DNA of 64,000 bases from CAVEFW01 sp963643505 (GTDB lineage Bacteria; Actinomycetota; Coriobacteriia; Coriobacteriales; Eggerthellaceae). The notes below the pieces were generated by a model that saw nothing but the letters and a program-made list of their open reading frames with translations, ran no database searches and was not told the DNA's origin. Both the position numbers and the translations under genes were made by a program. Shown here piece by piece: positions 40,877 to 50,262 of this stretch. The first letter of the stretch is position 1. Every line of letters starts with the position of its first letter. The stretch is taken from assembly GCA_963643505.1 (NCBI GenBank), contig CAVIKF010000006.1:27530-91529 (forward strand), given 5' to 3'.

Positions 40877-42217
40877 GGCGTCCCAGAAGAACCCGAAGCG
40901 CTCTATGTCCTCCTCGACAAGCTCGGTGCCCATCTGGACCTCGAAGATGTGCAGCTTCGTGACGGCGCGGACGGCGTGTTTTTGGCCGATCTCGATTGTC
41001 ACGACGCTGCCGGGCCTCACGGGGATGACCTCATCATCAAGGACGACCTCGCCCTCGCCGTCCACGATGGTCCAAACCTCGATGCGGTGATGGTGCATCT
41101 GGTAGGACAGTTGACGACCCGGGTTGACCACAAGGATCTTCTCCAAGCTGGATTGGCCGGACTCGTAGGAATCCTGGCCGAGAACGCTGTACTCGCCCCA
41201 TTGGCGGCTCTCGTACATCGGACGAGTCTCGGCTGCCTGGGCAACGAGGGGCTTGATGTTGGCGCTACGTTGTTTCTCGCTGACAAGGATGCCGTCCGGC
41301 GTCGCCACGACGACGGTGTTCATGAGACCAGCGACCACCATGGGCAAGCCGGTCTCGTTGACGACATGGGTGTTTTGGCAGGTGGAGTCGATGACGACAC
41401 GACCCGAGGTCACATCCTCCATCTCCTCGGTGAGGGTGTTCCACGTGCCGAGGTCCTTCCACGTGCCGGAGTACGGCACAACAGCGACGCTCTTGGCCTT
41501 CTCGACAACCTCGTAGTCAAAGCTGATCTTCGGGAACATGCCATAGTCGGCGCGAATCCGCTCGAAGGAGTCGAGCTCATGGTAGTTCTTCACGATGTCC
41601 ATAAGATATTGGAGCTTGAACCCGAACACACCGCAGTTCCACAAGGCGCCGGCGGAGACCATCTCGGCAGCGGCGGCCATCTTCGGCTTCTCCACGAAGC
41701 GGGTGACCCTGCGATAGCCGTCGACTTCCTCGTTGAGGATGTAGCCAAACTTCTCGGAGGGATAGGTGGGCTCGACTCCGAGAAGGACGAGGTCGGCGAC
41801 GCCGGATTGGACCGCCTCGTCGATGGCGGGGAGTTGGTCGTAATACTTTTGCTCGGCAAACGTGTCGATGGGCATGACGACGACGGTGCTTTGCGGGTCA
41901 ACGCCCTCCTCCAAGGCGAGAAACGCGCTGGAAAGCATGATGGCGGGAGCGGTGTCGCGGCGCTCAGGCTCGATGACCATCTTGTAGGCGCCCTCCACCT
42001 GGGCCTCGATGGAGGCCTTTTGGGAAGCGCACGTGGCGATGACGACGTTCACGTCCACCCCCGTGCGGCCAATCATCTGGAAGGTCCGCTGGACCATGGA
42101 TTGGCCACGACCCGCATCGTCGCGCAGCACCTTCAGGAACTGCTTGGAACGGGCCTCGTTGGACAGCGGCCAAAGGCGGGAGCCCGACCCTCCGGAAAGA
42201 AGAACTATATTAATCAA
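40862..42217 (-). CDS. manC: Mannose-1-phosphate guanylyltransferase / mannose-6-phosphate isomerase
   Basis: Makes GDP-mannose. The N-terminal pyrophosphorylase has INIVLLSGGSGSRLWPLSNE and the catalytic FVEKPKMAAA region. The C-terminal type II phosphomannose isomerase cupin has RQWGEYSVLG, NPGRQLSYQMHHHRIEVWTI and EIGQKHAVRAV. The frame has no ATG before the conserved start, so the TTG at 42217 (reading M-INIVLLSGG) is chosen, with AAGGG upstream; homologues start at this place. 451 residues. It precedes gmd and rmd on the same strand, giving GDP-deoxyhexose from mannose-1-phosphate. Confidence 0.92.
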   Translation of the reverse strand: MINIVLLSGGSGSRLWPLSNEARSKQFLKVLRDDAGRGQSMVQRTFQMIGRTGVDVNVVIATCASQKASIEAQVEGAYKMVIEPERRDTAPAIMLSSAFLALEEGVDPQSTVVVMPIDTFAEQKYYDQLPAIDEAVQSGVADLVLLGVEPTYPSEKFGYILNEEVDGYRRVTRFVEKPKMAAAAEMVSAGALWNCGVFGFKLQYLMDIVKNYHELDSFERIRADYGMFPKISFDYEVVEKAKSVAVVPYSGTWKDLGTWNTLTEEMEDVTSGRVVIDSTCQNTHVVNETGLPMVVAGLMNTVVVATPDGILVSEKQRSANIKPLVAQAAETRPMYESRQWGEYSVLGQDSYESGQSSLEKILVVNPGRQLSYQMHHHRIEVWTIVDGEGEVVLDDEVIPVRPGSVVTIEIGQKHAVRAVTKLHIFEVQMGTELVEEDIERFGFFWDAENYK

Positions 42218-42387
42218 ACCGAACCCTTTCGTTGGCTTCAAACGGCGCTCATGCGGCGAAAATTCCTGATTTTGGGCGCAGGAAGCCGCATGGCGTATAG
42301 CTGGATAACAGGATACCGCAATTAAGGGCAATTCTGGGCGCGAGCACACATCCCCCATAACACAGCGAGTCCCGTGCATCGCGGTGG

Positions 42388-42551
42388 TTTGCCGCTCAAC
42401 GAGGCCACTCGACGAGAGAAGCCCCGTGGACGTACGGGATTTTGCCGCTCAACGAGGCCACTCGACGAGAGAAGCCCCGTGGACGTACGGGGTTTTGCCG
42501 CTCAACGAGGCCACTCGACGAGAGAAGCCCCGTGGACGTACGGGGCTTCTC
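42388..42551 (-). repeat. 53-bp tandem repeat, three copies, carrying a terminator hairpin
   Basis: Three nearly identical 53 bp copies start at about 42391, 42444 and 42497. In the copy nearest the lipoprotein gene, GAGAAGCCCCGT (42522-42533) and ACGGGGCTTCTC (42540-42551) form a perfect 12 bp stem; in the other two the second arm is degraded to ACGGGGTTTT or ACGGGATTTT. The array fills the 372 bp gap between manC and the lipoprotein gene, and nothing else is recognised there. Confidence 0.85.
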
Positions 42552-42589
42552 GCTTTGCTCGACAAACATCAGGTCGGTTATGCCACGGA

Positions 42590-42955
42590 TTAGCCGAGGC
42601 ATCCCTCCTCTTTTTGGGAGACACCAGAACTTGCACTGCTGGAACCACCGGAAGAGTAGGAGTATTGCTGCTGTGCTGCAGCTGCCGCCTGGGCCGCCGC
42701 CTCGGCCTCTGCTTCAGCCTGGGCCGCCGCCTCGGCCTCCGCTTCAGCCTGGGCCTTCGCCTCAGCCTGGGCCTTCGCCTCTGCCTCAGCCTGGGCCTTC
42801 GCCTCAGCCTCAGCCTGGGCCTGCGCCTCGGCAGCCGCATTGTTGGTGTTGTTGGTGTTGTTGGTGTTGGTCGTACCAGAGCATGCACCCAAAACCAGGG
42901 CCATTGCCAAGGACAACGCAACGACAAGCGCCTTGTTGGCGACAGACTTCCTCAT
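42590..42955 (-). CDS. Lipoprotein with Ala/Glu/Gln/Lys helical repeats
   Basis: 121 residues: signal peptide MRKSVANKALVVALSLAMAL with lipobox LGAC (Cys at residue 25), then a Thr/Asn linker (SGTTNTNNTNNTNN). A 55-residue run of AEAQ/AEAEAKAQ units follows that should form a long charged helix, and a Ser/Gly-rich tail with SYSSGGSSSASSG ends the protein. It has no enzyme motif and is probably a lipid-anchored spacer or scaffold at the outer membrane face. It lies 40 bp downstream of the AlgJ-like gene. The repeat makes the exact length prone to change. Confidence 0.85.
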   Translation of the reverse strand: MRKSVANKALVVALSLAMALVLGACSGTTNTNNTNNTNNAAAEAQAQAEAEAKAQAEAEAKAQAEAKAQAEAEAEAAAQAEAEAEAAAQAAAAAQQQYSYSSGGSSSASSGVSQKEEGCLG

Positions 42956-42995
42956 TGTAGTTCCCTCTTTCTCGTGTTAGGCAAAATTTCGTTGA

Positions 42996-44531
42996 TTATA
43001 GGACAACCGTGGTCTGGGCCACACGCACAAGCTTGGAATTCACGGAAACAACCACAGAAACATGATAGCTGCCCGAGGGGAAATCCCCTTGGGGGACGTG
43101 CAACATAAATCCGCTCGTCCCCAAGTCAACCGACACCCCCGTCGAAGCATCGGAGGCCGTATCGGTGGATCCCGTGAGAGCTTCCGTGCGGAACGCCACG
43201 TAGCAAAGCCCCGAGCCATCCGAACTCCCCGAGCTATCCGAGCCATCCGAACTCCCCGAGTCGCCCGAGCCACCTGACGGTTGGATAGCGACGTAGATCG
43301 GAGAATCCGCGTCCATGTCGACCCTCTGAAACCACCCTTGGATCTTCCAAAGGGACCCGTCCGCCTCACCGGAGACGGTGGTGGCGCTCTCGAGAGCGGC
43401 CGTTGAAACAACCGTGGTACTCGGAGCTGGCATGATGGGCGGGTTCGAAGCGAAGGAATAGAGGTTGCGCTCGGCACGCTCGATGATGACATGACGGGCG
43501 CCCGTGGAGGAAACCAACGTCAGGTCATAGGGCGTGTACTTCGTAAAATAGGCACGGGAAAAAGCCTCGGCCATATAGGGGATGAGGTTATTACCAAAGG
43601 AGTCGCGATACATCAGGAGCGTGCCGTTGGTCTTCGCCTCATCGGTGACGCTCACCGTCTCGAGCACCGGTTCCTCGACGTCGTCGGCGTCCCCGAGAAA
43701 CGCAAAACCCCTCACGCGCGTCAAGACGGGCACACTCTCGGTCACTCCCCCGGCAGGGTTAATCATGACGTTGAGGTCACCGGTATCGGAATCCGCCCAC
43801 GTGAAGTCGGAGGCCCCAAACTTCCGATGGGCAAGACCTATCCCGTTCATGAGCGCATCGAACCCGACCGATGCGCCAATCTCGTTCCAGTGCGTGTCCT
43901 TGGCATAGTAAAGGCACGTATCGGAGTTTGACCGCGCCTCCTTGAGAGAGTCCAACAGGTCGAGATAGTTGACACCCGCGTCCTTGAGGTAGGCACCGAG
44001 ACGCTCTGCGTTGTGCTCGGCGAGGGTCTCCACGAAGCGCGACGGCATGTTCTCGGGGTAGATGGTGTTCTTGTTCGGAGCAAGCGTCACGGTAAAAGTG
44101 GCACCTTGTGATTGAACGTAACCTTGGACAAGGGACAGGTTGTACGCGATGCTTTGGAGCTGTCGATCGGTCATGGGAGTGGTCCCCTCAAAGTCATCAA
44201 GGGTTCCCGAATAATACAGCCAACCATTATCCCCGGCGATAACCTTTTCGCTGGTCGTAGCGCCAAATATCCCACGAAGGGACTGGTCGAGTTGAAGCAG
44301 GTTCGAACGCAGTGCGAAATGGCTTTCAAACCATTCGCCCGCCTCGCTCAAAAACGCCACGTTGAAAGACCCGTCCTCACGAACTAGGCTCGGCCACGCG
44401 GCCAATTGTTCGTCAGCACCGGAGCCGGAGTCCTCTGTCCCCGCAAAGGGTGTCAAGAGAAACGGAACCAAAAGCATGGCAAGGACGATCGCCAAAAACG
44501 CCGCCATGAATCCTCGTTTGGCATTCTCCAC
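42996..44531 (-). CDS. AlgJ/AlgX-like O-acetyltransferase partner (DHHW family)
   Basis: Membrane-anchored SGNH-type protein predicted to finish acetyl transfer to a surface polysaccharide with the MBOAT encoded just upstream. One N-terminal helix (about residues 8-29, GFMAAFLAIVLAMLLVPFLL) is followed by the catalytic-type motif YYAKDTHWNEIG (D-T-H-W) and the GTLLMYRDSFGNNLIPYMAE segment with its conserved serine. The C-terminal 100 residues contain a GDSGSSDGSDSSGSSDGSG linker and a beta-rich end. The GTG at 44531 is chosen, 6 bases after AAGGGGGT. About 511 residues. The pair resembles algIJ/patAB. Confidence 0.82.
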   Translation of the reverse strand: MENAKRGFMAAFLAIVLAMLLVPFLLTPFAGTEDSGSGADEQLAAWPSLVREDGSFNVAFLSEAGEWFESHFALRSNLLQLDQSLRGIFGATTSEKVIAGDNGWLYYSGTLDDFEGTTPMTDRQLQSIAYNLSLVQGYVQSQGATFTVTLAPNKNTIYPENMPSRFVETLAEHNAERLGAYLKDAGVNYLDLLDSLKEARSNSDTCLYYAKDTHWNEIGASVGFDALMNGIGLAHRKFGASDFTWADSDTGDLNVMINPAGGVTESVPVLTRVRGFAFLGDADDVEEPVLETVSVTDEAKTNGTLLMYRDSFGNNLIPYMAEAFSRAYFTKYTPYDLTLVSSTGARHVIIERAERNLYSFASNPPIMPAPSTTVVSTAALESATTVSGEADGSLWKIQGWFQRVDMDADSPIYVAIQPSGGSGDSGSSDGSDSSGSSDGSGLCYVAFRTEALTGSTDTASDASTGVSVDLGTSGFMLHVPQGDFPSGSYHVSVVVSVNSKLVRVAQTTVVL

Positions 44532-44543
44532 GGTCACACCCCC

Positions 44544-45995
44544 TTAGAACCTGAAATAGATGAAAGGGTTATACGAACCGCTGGAAAGCTCCAGCAAGCA
44601 AAGGACCAAAAGCACCAAGGCGACGAGGTAGGCCAACATCGTAGCTGTCTGGCTGGCCACGAAGCGCCTCTTCAGCCAAGGGGCAATCGGCGTGCTGACG
44701 ATAATGCCTGCGGGAATGATGAGGATGAACAGCGGCGTGAGGCATTGAGCGAGAAGAGCACATTGTTGGGCTGCAAGGGTTGTATCAACCGTAGCCCCGG
44801 CACCGAGCCCGAACACACCGAACATGGCGCATACCATGCCGACGAAGACGTCAAGGCTCTCGGCACGGAACAACACCCACCCGAGAAGGACGACAACCCA
44901 CGTATAGATGCTGCTTATAACAATCGGCAGCTTCTTCAAGCGCGGGATGAACATCTCGAGCAAGAGGAAAAGACCTTGGTAGAGACCCCACAAGAGGAAG
45001 GTCCAGCTAGCTCCATGCCAAATGCCGCACAACGCGAATACGATCACCTTGTTAAGACATGCACGCGGCACGCCGCGACGGTTACCCCCAAGAGGGATGT
45101 ATACGTATTCCTTGAACCACGTCGAGAGGCTGATGTGCCAACGACGCCAAAACTCGGTGATATTGCGGCTGATATAGGGGTAGTTGAAGTTCTCCTTGAA
45201 CTGGAATCCGAACATCTGGCCCAAACCGATCGCCATACACGAATAACCGCTGAAGTCGAAATAGATCTGCATCATGTAGGCGAAGGCGCCAAGCCACGCC
45301 CCCGCCATACCCAACTCGGCCGGCGCCGCTTCGAATAGGGTATCGGCCACAAGGGCAAACTGGTTAGCCAGCAAGACCTTCTTTGCAAGGCCGAAGCAAA
45401 AACGCCTCAGGCCACGGGCCGCAAGGGACAAGGTGACAGTGCGTTCTTCGATCTGATCGGCGATGTCATGATATTTGACGATAGGACCGGCGATAAGTTG
45501 CGGAAAGAAGCTGATATAGAGCAACAGGCGCCAAAAACTCGTGCACACCTCGGTCTCGCCTCGATAGGCATCGATAAGGTAGGACATGGCTTGGAACGTG
45601 AAGAACGAGATACCGATGGGCAAGGCGATACCCGGCAAGGCAAGGCCGACGCCCGACACGGCATCGATTGTCCCGACAACAAGGTCGGCATATTTGAACA
45701 CGCACAACATGCCGAGGTTGAACACGAGACCAAGGACTAGGTAGCGTCGTCGGCGAGACGTAAGCCTCATGGCATGATTGCCTACCTGCCCATCCCCCAT
45801 CAGGCGGCCGAACAGGTAGTTCATAAGCGAGGAGACGAGCATCAACAGAACGTACACCGGCTCGCCATAGGCATAAAACGCCAGACTGAACACGATAAGC
45901 AGCGCGTTTTTCGCCTTGATTCCCGGCACCACGCAGTGCAGCAGGAACACCACCGGCAAGAACACGAACAAGAAGCTGAGGGAACTGAATACCAT
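44544..45995 (-). CDS. MBOAT family O-acyltransferase (AlgI/DltB-like)
   Basis: Polytopic membrane enzyme that moves acetyl groups from the cytoplasm for glycan O-acetylation. The 483-residue protein has about 11 hydrophobic helices, starting MVFSSLSFLFVFLPVVFLLH, and the hallmark motif FNYPYISRNITEFWRRWHIS followed by the catalytic-histidine segment CGIWHGASWTFLLWGLYQG. This is an AlgI/PatA-type sequence. The ATG has CTAGAGAGG before it. It lies 13 bp before the AlgJ-like gene, giving a two-gene O-acetylation unit. Confidence 0.93.
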   Translation of the reverse strand: MVFSSLSFLFVFLPVVFLLHCVVPGIKAKNALLIVFSLAFYAYGEPVYVLLMLVSSLMNYLFGRLMGDGQVGNHAMRLTSRRRRYLVLGLVFNLGMLCVFKYADLVVGTIDAVSGVGLALPGIALPIGISFFTFQAMSYLIDAYRGETEVCTSFWRLLLYISFFPQLIAGPIVKYHDIADQIEERTVTLSLAARGLRRFCFGLAKKVLLANQFALVADTLFEAAPAELGMAGAWLGAFAYMMQIYFDFSGYSCMAIGLGQMFGFQFKENFNYPYISRNITEFWRRWHISLSTWFKEYVYIPLGGNRRGVPRACLNKVIVFALCGIWHGASWTFLLWGLYQGLFLLLEMFIPRLKKLPIVISSIYTWVVVLLGWVLFRAESLDVFVGMVCAMFGVFGLGAGATVDTTLAAQQCALLAQCLTPLFILIIPAGIIVSTPIAPWLKRRFVASQTATMLAYLVALVLLVLCLLELSSGSYNPFIYFRF

Positions 45996-46056
45996 GTAAC
46001 CTCTCTAGGCTCTTAATCTCTTAGGGTTTCCATGAAACCACGCGATGCGCAACCCG

Positions 46057-47940
46057 TTACAAGTACAGGGTAAGGGGCGTAAGGCCGTACGGCAGCATGA
46101 AGCAATGGATGCCAAGCTCGTGGTACAGATCCGGATCGACGACGAGGGTCTGACCATCCACGTACACCTCGCACCAGCCATGAGGCGTGGTTGCGCCACT
46201 GGAAGAGGTGGTTTGACCTTGGTGGACACCGGTATGGTAACCGCATGCACGCGCCAAGAAGGCAAACAGGCTGGCATAGCCGTAGCAGTTGCCGCCGCCA
46301 TCGTTGATGAAGTTGATGGCGTAGTCTTCCATCCATCCATCATAGGACGGCCAAAGGCCACGCCTGTAATAGGTGAACGTGCTTGTATACAGGTAGCACT
46401 GGTAGGCGTCGAGGCCCGTGATGTTCTCAACAATCTCGGTGATCATGAGGTTAAGGGTGTGGTTGGTAGAGACGGCATAGTAGGCGAGTTTACCTGCAGG
46501 GACCCCCAAATCGGTGCAGCGGTTGAGATATTCCTCGGACTCGCAGAAACGCGCGAGCAGGGCATACATGTTGTATCCCTCGCCAAGATACTCGGCCCAA
46601 TGGACGATTCCCTCGTCTTCTCCCTCACGCCCAAGACAGATGCGGTAGGCCAAAGCGACTCTCTCCTCGTTGGTCGTCGCCTTGGCAGACACTTCTTCGG
46701 ATTGCAAAAATCCCTCGCATACCCAGATAAGGCCCCGCTCCTCGCAGACACCACACCAATAGTCGAGACCCGCCTCATCGGGAACGCGATCGAAGGCGAG
46801 CTCGTAGGTCTCGTAGATGGCACGAGTGATTACCTGGGACTTGTTGCGTGCAAGCTGGATCTCGACACTGCCGGGGTCAACCCCCCACTCGGCGCAGTTG
46901 GCCCTGAACTCCTCGGCATTTGCGAAGCCGGCGACAACACTTTCGACCGTCATCAGATAATCAAACCCGGCGACCCAAAACGCAAAACCCTCCTCGTCGG
47001 AGGAGCGATCAAGCAGAGTACGATACGCAAGTTCGACCTGGTCTTCGGGGGTGAGGCCCCTGTCCGTAAATTCTTGGGCGTTGAAGAAGTTCATCGCAAG
47101 TTGGCTCGCAGACACGCCGTCCAGCAGCGCTTGGCATTGGAAATCGAGCTCAACCGGCTCGGGATTGGAACGGTTGAGGACCAACTCGTACAGACGGTGA
47201 GCATACGCGGTAATTTTGGGGTTTTGATCCCGTGCGGCAAGGTGGGAACGAAGCTCTCCTACATTGCCTGGGTCGACTTCCCACGCGGCGCACAACTGGG
47301 CAAACTCGGGGGACTCGGCAAAACCGACAACGACTGCGTCGATGGACATACCATTCTCGAGATAGGACAGCCACAAAGCGAGTCCCGCTTCGTCAGATGG
47401 CCTGTCTAGCATAGTCTCGTAGGCAATTTCGACACGCTCCTTGTAAGAGAGCGCGGTGGCTTGGAACTCCTTGGAGTCAAAGAAGTTCAATGCGACTTGA
47501 CCGGCTCCCATGGACTTGATACCGTCGACTTGTACCGCAAGCCCCGCCTCATCGGCCTCGCGTCCCAAGACGAGGTTGTAAAGCCTGTTGGCAAAAGCCT
47601 TGACACCTTTGTCGGCGTCCGTCTCACCCCCCTCATCATCCTCATCGGAAAGGGCACTCACATCGGTACCTTGGGCGGGCGCGGTACCTTGCGCGACCTC
47701 TGTCAATGCGCTATCGGGCACATTCGTCCCAGGAGGTGTGGCCGCGCCCGAGACCGTCAGTGACGACGTGTTGTCAGTCGAGACATTGTTGTCAGCCAAG
47801 ACACTGTCGGACGCTATGGCATCAGCCGGGGCAACAACAGCCGACGTGGTATCTACGGTATCTCCCACCTGGGCGAAAGCCTCACAAGGAATAAGCGACA
47901 CCGTTAGAAGGGTCGCCGCAGCGACATTTAAAAACTTCAT
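46057..47940 (-). CDS. Secreted DUF4214-repeat protein with transglutaminase-like C-terminal domain
   Basis: Signal peptide MKFLNVAAATLLTVSLIPCE (cleavage near AFA) and a Ser/Thr/Asp-rich spacer are followed by about five DUF4214 modules. Each module has LYxxVLGR(E/D)xDxxG and an SxEF pair, for example RLYNLVLGREADEAGLAVQV. The last 90 residues form a transglutaminase-like domain with C552 (GGGNCYGYAS), H587 (PHGWCEVYVDG) and D602 (LVVDPDLY). The triad is intact, so it may act as a cross-linking or protease-like enzyme outside the cell. It follows the GH25-DUF4214 gene after 171 bp on the same strand. Substrate is not known. Confidence 0.9.
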   Translation of the reverse strand: MKFLNVAAATLLTVSLIPCEAFAQVGDTVDTTSAVVAPADAIASDSVLADNNVSTDNTSSLTVSGAATPPGTNVPDSALTEVAQGTAPAQGTDVSALSDEDDEGGETDADKGVKAFANRLYNLVLGREADEAGLAVQVDGIKSMGAGQVALNFFDSKEFQATALSYKERVEIAYETMLDRPSDEAGLALWLSYLENGMSIDAVVVGFAESPEFAQLCAAWEVDPGNVGELRSHLAARDQNPKITAYAHRLYELVLNRSNPEPVELDFQCQALLDGVSASQLAMNFFNAQEFTDRGLTPEDQVELAYRTLLDRSSDEEGFAFWVAGFDYLMTVESVVAGFANAEEFRANCAEWGVDPGSVEIQLARNKSQVITRAIYETYELAFDRVPDEAGLDYWCGVCEERGLIWVCEGFLQSEEVSAKATTNEERVALAYRICLGREGEDEGIVHWAEYLGEGYNMYALLARFCESEEYLNRCTDLGVPAGKLAYYAVSTNHTLNLMITEIVENITGLDAYQCYLYTSTFTYYRRGLWPSYDGWMEDYAINFINDGGGNCYGYASLFAFLARACGYHTGVHQGQTTSSSGATTPHGWCEVYVDGQTLVVDPDLYHELGIHCFMLPYGLTPLTLYL

Positions 47941-48111
47941 ATCATGACCTCACATGGAACAACACCAAAACGCTCGGATTGCATCGCCGCATCGACGCCG
48001 CCCGTTTTGTTTAACCCGTGTATATTAGCAGAGCATTAGCGGTTGCTAGCTACCGAAAATATGTTGGCAATAGCTCGTCGCCAAGGAAGCAAGCGATGGC
48101 GCCTGTTGCCG

Positions 48112-50262
48112 CTATTGCGTCACGCCAAAGCGGGCGCACAGATTCGCAAACTCGGGAGACTCAGCAAAGCCAGCGGCAAGCGCGGCGTCCTCCATACCGC
48201 CTCGCACCTGCTCAAGCCAATAGTCATACCCTTCGACATCAGGCTCGCGATCGAAGAACGCGCGATAAGCCGTGGTGACCTTCTCCGCACCACTCAGGCC
48301 GCGGTTGCTAAACTCCTCACTCCCAAAGTAGTTTGAGGCAATCTGTCCGGCGGACATCCCCGACAGGATGGCATCGCATTGCCAATTCTCACCCGCCACG
48401 TCAGAACGGAGCGTATCGGCGTTTCTGCCAAGGCAGTAAACATACATGCGGTAAACGAACTCGGTCACGCCGATATTGCGATCGCGCGGCTCAAGGCTCG
48501 CATACAGGTTATCAACGGCGACGGAGGAACCCGGGGTGACGCCCCATTCGCTGCAACGCGCCTTGAACTCCTCGGAGTTTACGAGGTTGTAGACGATGGA
48601 GCGCACGGACATGCCCGCCTCAAGGTGGGACATCCAAACCGCCTTGCCCGCATCGTCGGAGGCGCGATTCAGCATGGTGTTGTAGACCAGCTCCACTTGG
48701 GTGGAGATGTCATAGCCTATGTTTTTGAACTCCTGGGAGTTGAAGAACGCATCTGCCGTCTGGGCGGCCGAGCCCCCGTTGACGAGGGCGTCGCATTGCA
48801 CGTCGAGCCCGTCAAGGTCGGCGTTGCGACCCAAGACCATCTTGTACAGACGGTTCACATAGGACGTCACCGCGTAGCTCTTGTCGCGACCATGTTCGGG
48901 AACCGCGGGCGTGGAGGAGACTCCCCACGACCCACAGTTGTGCCGCCATTCCTGCGAGTTGCTGATGCCATACACCACGGCATCGAAGGTCATGTTCTCG
49001 TCGTAGAGCCCCATCCACGACAAAACCTCATCCGAGCTGGCCGCGCGATCGAGCATCACCTCATATGCGATCTCGATCGTGCGCTCCTCCGAGTACCCAT
49101 TCGAGAGAAATTCCGAACTGAGCAGGAAGTCACGAGCGATCATCGCTGCGGATTTTCCATTGGCAAGATTGACCACGTGGTGGATAAGACCCGCCTGATC
49201 GGCTTCGCGGCCAAGGGCGACGTTGTAAAGGCGATTGACATAGTCGATTGCGGCGGCGTCGATTGCGTTGGCGTATACATAGGACCAGTTCATCTCGAAA
49301 TCGACGTCGACATTCCCGCTGATTCCGTCAACGGCACCGTCACTGCACGCTTGCCAAACCTGGTAGGTGCCCTCGTATTCACACTTCCTGTTCCATTGGG
49401 CAACCCACCGCTCCCATTGGTTGAAACGAGAGTCGGTCAGATAGTCGTTCCACCAGCTTGTGCTTGAATAGATTCCAGCCGTATATCCGGTGCCTTGGAT
49501 GTCACCGCAAAAAGCCGCAGCCATGTCTGCGATGGCGGTCTGCGAGATGTCGGTGAGGTAGTCGGTCTCCTCGATGTCGAGGTACACGGGAAGGGTCGGG
49601 ATATGGCCTTGCAAAAGCGAGATCGTACGCTGGGCGGCGTCATGGGCGGCGTCAGTTGAATGGCAATAGGAGTAAACATACACGCCATAAGGGATGCCGA
49701 GCCGCTCGCACTCGGAGACATTGCGCTCCCAATACGCATCGGTTCGCCCCCAGCCCTCGTCACCGTAGAACGCGCATCGGATGATGGCGAAGTTGACGCC
49801 GTCGGCCTTGACCTTGTCCCAATCAATAACACCTTGATGCTCGCTGACATCGATTCCTTTGGTGAGAGCACCTTGGATGACCTCGCCGTATTCGTTGAGA
49901 TAGCCCTGGTCGGTCAGGCGCCAGGCGTTCTCGGCAGCTGCAAAGGTCGACTCATCGGCAAGCGAAGAGGAGCCCTCTGCGATAAGTTCGCCATTCTCGT
50001 AGCGAAAGCTGTTGGCAAGGTCGTTGTTTTGGATAGACTCTGCCGAAAGCCCCGTGGAACTCAAGCCAGACGTCGCATCGGCCCCCTCAGGCCCGCTCTG
50101 AGTGGTAACGAGGTCCGATCTCGTGGTTGCAGCCACGCTCCCATCGCCAATTTCATCACCAATCGCGAACGCGGCGACGGGCACCATTCCAATCACCAAT
50201 GCCGCGGAGCACACCCCCGCCACAACCTTATCGAACATGCCAACCTTCACCTTGTGTGTCAT
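48112..50262 (-). CDS. Secreted GH25 lysozyme with four DUF4214 repeats
   Basis: Signal peptide (VVAGVCSAALVIGMVPVAAF), then a disordered linker, then a GH25 muramidase domain (about residues 135-335) with GIDVSEHQG (D138) and VYLDIEETDYL (D229, E231), the acidic catalytic residues of the family; it should cut peptidoglycan. Four DUF4214 modules follow (for example RLYNVALGREADQAGLIHHV and RLYKMVLGRNADLDGLDVQC), ending in a short FGVTQ tail. The DUF4214 part replaces the SH3 or choline-binding repeats of other GH25 enzymes, suggesting a wall or glycan ligand. The start MTHKVKVGMF has AGGAGAACC before it; 716 residues. Confidence 0.9.
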   Translation of the reverse strand: MTHKVKVGMFDKVVAGVCSAALVIGMVPVAAFAIGDEIGDGSVAATTRSDLVTTQSGPEGADATSGLSSTGLSAESIQNNDLANSFRYENGELIAEGSSSLADESTFAAAENAWRLTDQGYLNEYGEVIQGALTKGIDVSEHQGVIDWDKVKADGVNFAIIRCAFYGDEGWGRTDAYWERNVSECERLGIPYGVYVYSYCHSTDAAHDAAQRTISLLQGHIPTLPVYLDIEETDYLTDISQTAIADMAAAFCGDIQGTGYTAGIYSSTSWWNDYLTDSRFNQWERWVAQWNRKCEYEGTYQVWQACSDGAVDGISGNVDVDFEMNWSYVYANAIDAAAIDYVNRLYNVALGREADQAGLIHHVVNLANGKSAAMIARDFLLSSEFLSNGYSEERTIEIAYEVMLDRAASSDEVLSWMGLYDENMTFDAVVYGISNSQEWRHNCGSWGVSSTPAVPEHGRDKSYAVTSYVNRLYKMVLGRNADLDGLDVQCDALVNGGSAAQTADAFFNSQEFKNIGYDISTQVELVYNTMLNRASDDAGKAVWMSHLEAGMSVRSIVYNLVNSEEFKARCSEWGVTPGSSVAVDNLYASLEPRDRNIGVTEFVYRMYVYCLGRNADTLRSDVAGENWQCDAILSGMSAGQIASNYFGSEEFSNRGLSGAEKVTTAYRAFFDREPDVEGYDYWLEQVRGGMEDAALAAGFAESPEFANLCARFGVTQ

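Noticed and set aside
42388..42551. CRISPR array
   Set aside because: The 53 bp units are directly adjacent with no unique spacers, and no cas genes are nearby. The same applies to the arrays at 10193, 22833 and 60243.
25510..42955. Wzx/Wzy-type polysaccharide system
   Set aside because: No flippase or polymerase gene was found in the window; the export genes are an ABC-2 permease and ATPase.
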